7,886 nt of DNA from JAGQSZ01 sp049672765 (lineage in GTDB: Bacteria; Actinomycetota; Acidimicrobiia; Acidimicrobiales; Microtrichaceae). A program made the position numbers and the translations under genes. Under the pieces are notes generated by a model. It did not search any database and was not told the origin of the DNA. It saw only the letters and a program-made list of their open reading frames with translations. This document shows positions 6,743 through 7,886 of the stretch, piece by piece. Position 1 is the first letter of the stretch. Every line of letters starts with the position of its first letter. The stretch lies in contig JBATWQ010000114.1 of the NCBI GenBank assembly GCA_049672765.1, forward strand, positions 1 through 7,886, in the 5' to 3' direction.

Positions 6743-7884
6743 CAGCCCTCGGCGCTTCCGGCGCCATCAGCCCTGCCCGATGCCCCGGCGCTTCCCGGAT
6801 CGTCTCCGAGGTAGCCCCATTCGGTGAGCTGATCGAGGATCGCCCGTGCCGCGTCCGCTGGTTCCAGGTGCTCGGTCCTGGCCGGCGTCCTGTTGCTGGT
6901 CGCGCCGGTCAGCGTCACGATGCGACTCAGGGCATCGGGAGCATCGGGGGCAGCAACCACTCGGGCCCTGGGCCGCCACGGGCCGAGAAGTGCAGTCTCG
7001 ACTTCCTCGCCGCCAGTGGGTGTGCGTACCTCGACGACAGCAGCTCGCGCTGCGATTGACGCCGGCAGGCTGGCCCTGCGCAGGTCGGCAACTGCACCTT
7101 CGACCGAGATGACCGCCGGGGTGGTCACGTGCAGGACCTCGCGTCGGGCCCCATCTAGTCGCCGAACTCCGTTGACCCGGCCCACGACCGTCGCGCTTTC
7201 CGGCGATCCAGCACCACCCGACGAAGCTGCCTTGCCCGATGACACTGCGCCGGTCGACGTCGCTGCACCGGTCGACGACACTGCACCTTCCGGAGCCGCC
7301 GCTCTGACCTCGATCAGCCCGAGCGCCTGCGCCGCCCCAAGGCGGTGCGCCAGGAAAGCCGGCACCGAGCCGGACCCACGGTCCGCGCTGACGTCGCCAC
7401 AGATCACCATCCGGGCGCCCGATGCAACAATTTCGTTGGCAAGGAGTTTGGCTACCGCGGCGCTCGTGAGTTGTTGGACCGGGCCAGCATCGGATCGGTA
7501 GTCGATCCGGACAGAGCGCGATACCCCGCACGCCATCAGGCCACGCAGCGCCCCGTCGGCCGTTTCAGGTCCGACACAAACGGCTATGACCGAAGTCGCA
7601 GTACCGGCCGTGGTCCATGCCTCGGCCAGGCGAAGCGCTGTCTCGACCGCAGCTAGATCCGCCTCGGAGAACCCGGCGTCATGGTTGAACGTCTGGACCG
7701 TGCCCCGGATCGGATCTACCTCGGCGTGCAGCGTCGCCCATTTCACGCAGACCGCAATCAGCGCTCCATCGGATGGCGCCCCGCCACCTGCCGCCGCGCC
7801 GCCCGCCGCCGCGCCGCCCACAGATCCACCGACCGTCCCGCCGGTAAGCGACGTAACCGCCGACCCGGAAGTGCTCGGGTCCAC
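6742..7884 (-). CDS. Electron transfer flavoprotein beta-subunit-like protein, mycofactocin-associated
   Basis: ETF-beta-like protein of at least 380 aa. The fold begins at about residue 42 with IAVCVKWATLHAEVDP, as in ETF beta subunits (typically MKIVVCVK). It continues through FSEADLAAVETALRLAE (72-88), VIAVCVGPETAD (99-110), the nucleotide-region block CGDVSADRGSGSVPAFLAHRLGAA (162-185) and TTPAVISVEGAVADLRRASLP (254-274). ETFs shuttle electrons from flavin dehydrogenases to a quinone reductase. A dedicated ETF pair is known near some actinobacterial mft clusters and may link mycofactocin to respiration. The alpha subunit is not in the window. Anomalies are a Gly/Ala-rich leader (about 14-40), a Ser/Gly/Ala insert (about 197-231) and a Gly/Ser/Ala tail; an ordinary ETF beta is about 260 aa. 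The GTG at 7884 is the first start visible, with no internal Met or GTG before the core. The true start may lie beyond the edge, so treat this as possibly 5'-partial. Confidence 0.85.
   Translation of the reverse strand: MDPSTSGSAVTSLTGGTVGGSVGGAAAGGAAAGGGAPSDGALIAVCVKWATLHAEVDPIRGTVQTFNHDAGFSEADLAAVETALRLAEAWTTAGTATSVIAVCVGPETADGALRGLMACGVSRSVRIDYRSDAGPVQQLTSAAVAKLLANEIVASGARMVICGDVSADRGSGSVPAFLAHRLGAAQALGLIEVRAAAPEGAVSSTGAATSTGAVSSGKAASSGGAGSPESATVVGRVNGVRRLDGARREVLHVTTPAVISVEGAVADLRRASLPASIAARAAVVEVRTPTGGEEVETALLGPWRPRARVVAAPDAPDALSRIVTLTGATSNRTPARTEHLEPADAARAILDQLTEWGYLGDDPGSAGASGRADGAGSAEG
7247..7282 (-). repeat. 18-bp tandem repeat within the ETF-beta-like insert
   Basis: The plus strand carries two 18-bp units, 7247-7264 and 7265-7282, both containing CCGGTCGACG and differing at a few bases. 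On the minus strand they encode part of the Ser/Gly/Ala stretch (about residues 201-213) that interrupts the ETF-beta fold. The insert as a whole covers about 7192-7296. Confidence 0.6.
7790..7819 (-). repeat. Perfect 15-bp tandem duplication in the ETF-beta-like leader
   Basis: GCCGCCGCGCCGCCC occurs at 7790-7804 and again, base for base, at 7805-7819 on the plus strand. On the minus strand it encodes two GGAAA blocks in the Gly/Ala-rich leader. The identity suggests a recent duplication. Confidence 0.8.
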
Positions 7885-7886
7885 AG

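Noticed and set aside
5730..6827. 365-codon open frame on the plus strand opposite mftF, mftE and the ETF-like gene
   Set aside because: It is antisense to three genes with clear conserved motifs. Its translation is Arg/Ser/Pro-rich with no recognisable domain, as expected of a shadow frame in GC-rich DNA.

Overview
The window is GC-rich actinobacterial DNA. Every gene I can support lies on the minus strand, so transcription runs from high to low coordinates. Mycofactocin genes, an SCP2-thiolase-like gene pair of the sterol side-chain type and a KstR-like operator together point to the Mycobacteriales (Rhodococcus, Gordonia, Williamsia or Mycobacterium type). I cannot name the species from the sequence alone.

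Right half (7884 to 4207): the distal end of a mycofactocin (mft) cluster. It holds an electron-transfer-flavoprotein beta-subunit-like protein whose start may lie at or beyond the window edge, then the creatininase-family peptidase MftE, then the family-2 glycosyltransferase MftF. The three genes overlap (4 nt, then 11 nt) and look co-translated. The precursor gene mftA and the mftB, mftC and mftD genes are not in the window; they would be expected further along the same strand, beyond 7886. The ETF-like protein and MftF both carry repeat-encoded low-complexity segments.

Junction (4142 to 4220): a short region with a plausible promoter whose -35/-10 spacer contains the inverted repeat AGAAC-N2-GTTCT. 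This matches the KstR (cholesterol repressor) operator TnnAACnnGTTnnA at 7 of 8 fixed positions and overlaps the mftF stop codon. A GC-only hairpin follows in the presumed leader.

Left half (4141 to 855): a tight four-gene operon of two DUF35/OB-fold proteins, then two SCP2-thiolase-like proteins of 352 and 389 aa. Lengths and order resemble M. tuberculosis Rv3521-Rv3522(ltp4)-Rv3523(ltp3). Neither thiolase-like protein has the Cys-His-Cys triad, so a retro-aldol role in sterol or bile-acid side-chain removal is more likely than thiolysis, with the DUF35 proteins as partners. This function is inferred from family knowledge.

Left edge (811 to 1, running out of the window): a two-helix membrane protein with a disulfide-capable extracytoplasmic domain and a Gly/Pro/Tyr-rich cytoplasmic tail, of unknown function.

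Together, the window joins the late steps of a peptide-derived redox cofactor pathway directly to a sterol-responsive catabolic operon. No RNA genes, insertion sequences or CRISPR arrays were seen, and no gene-free gap exceeds 80 nt.
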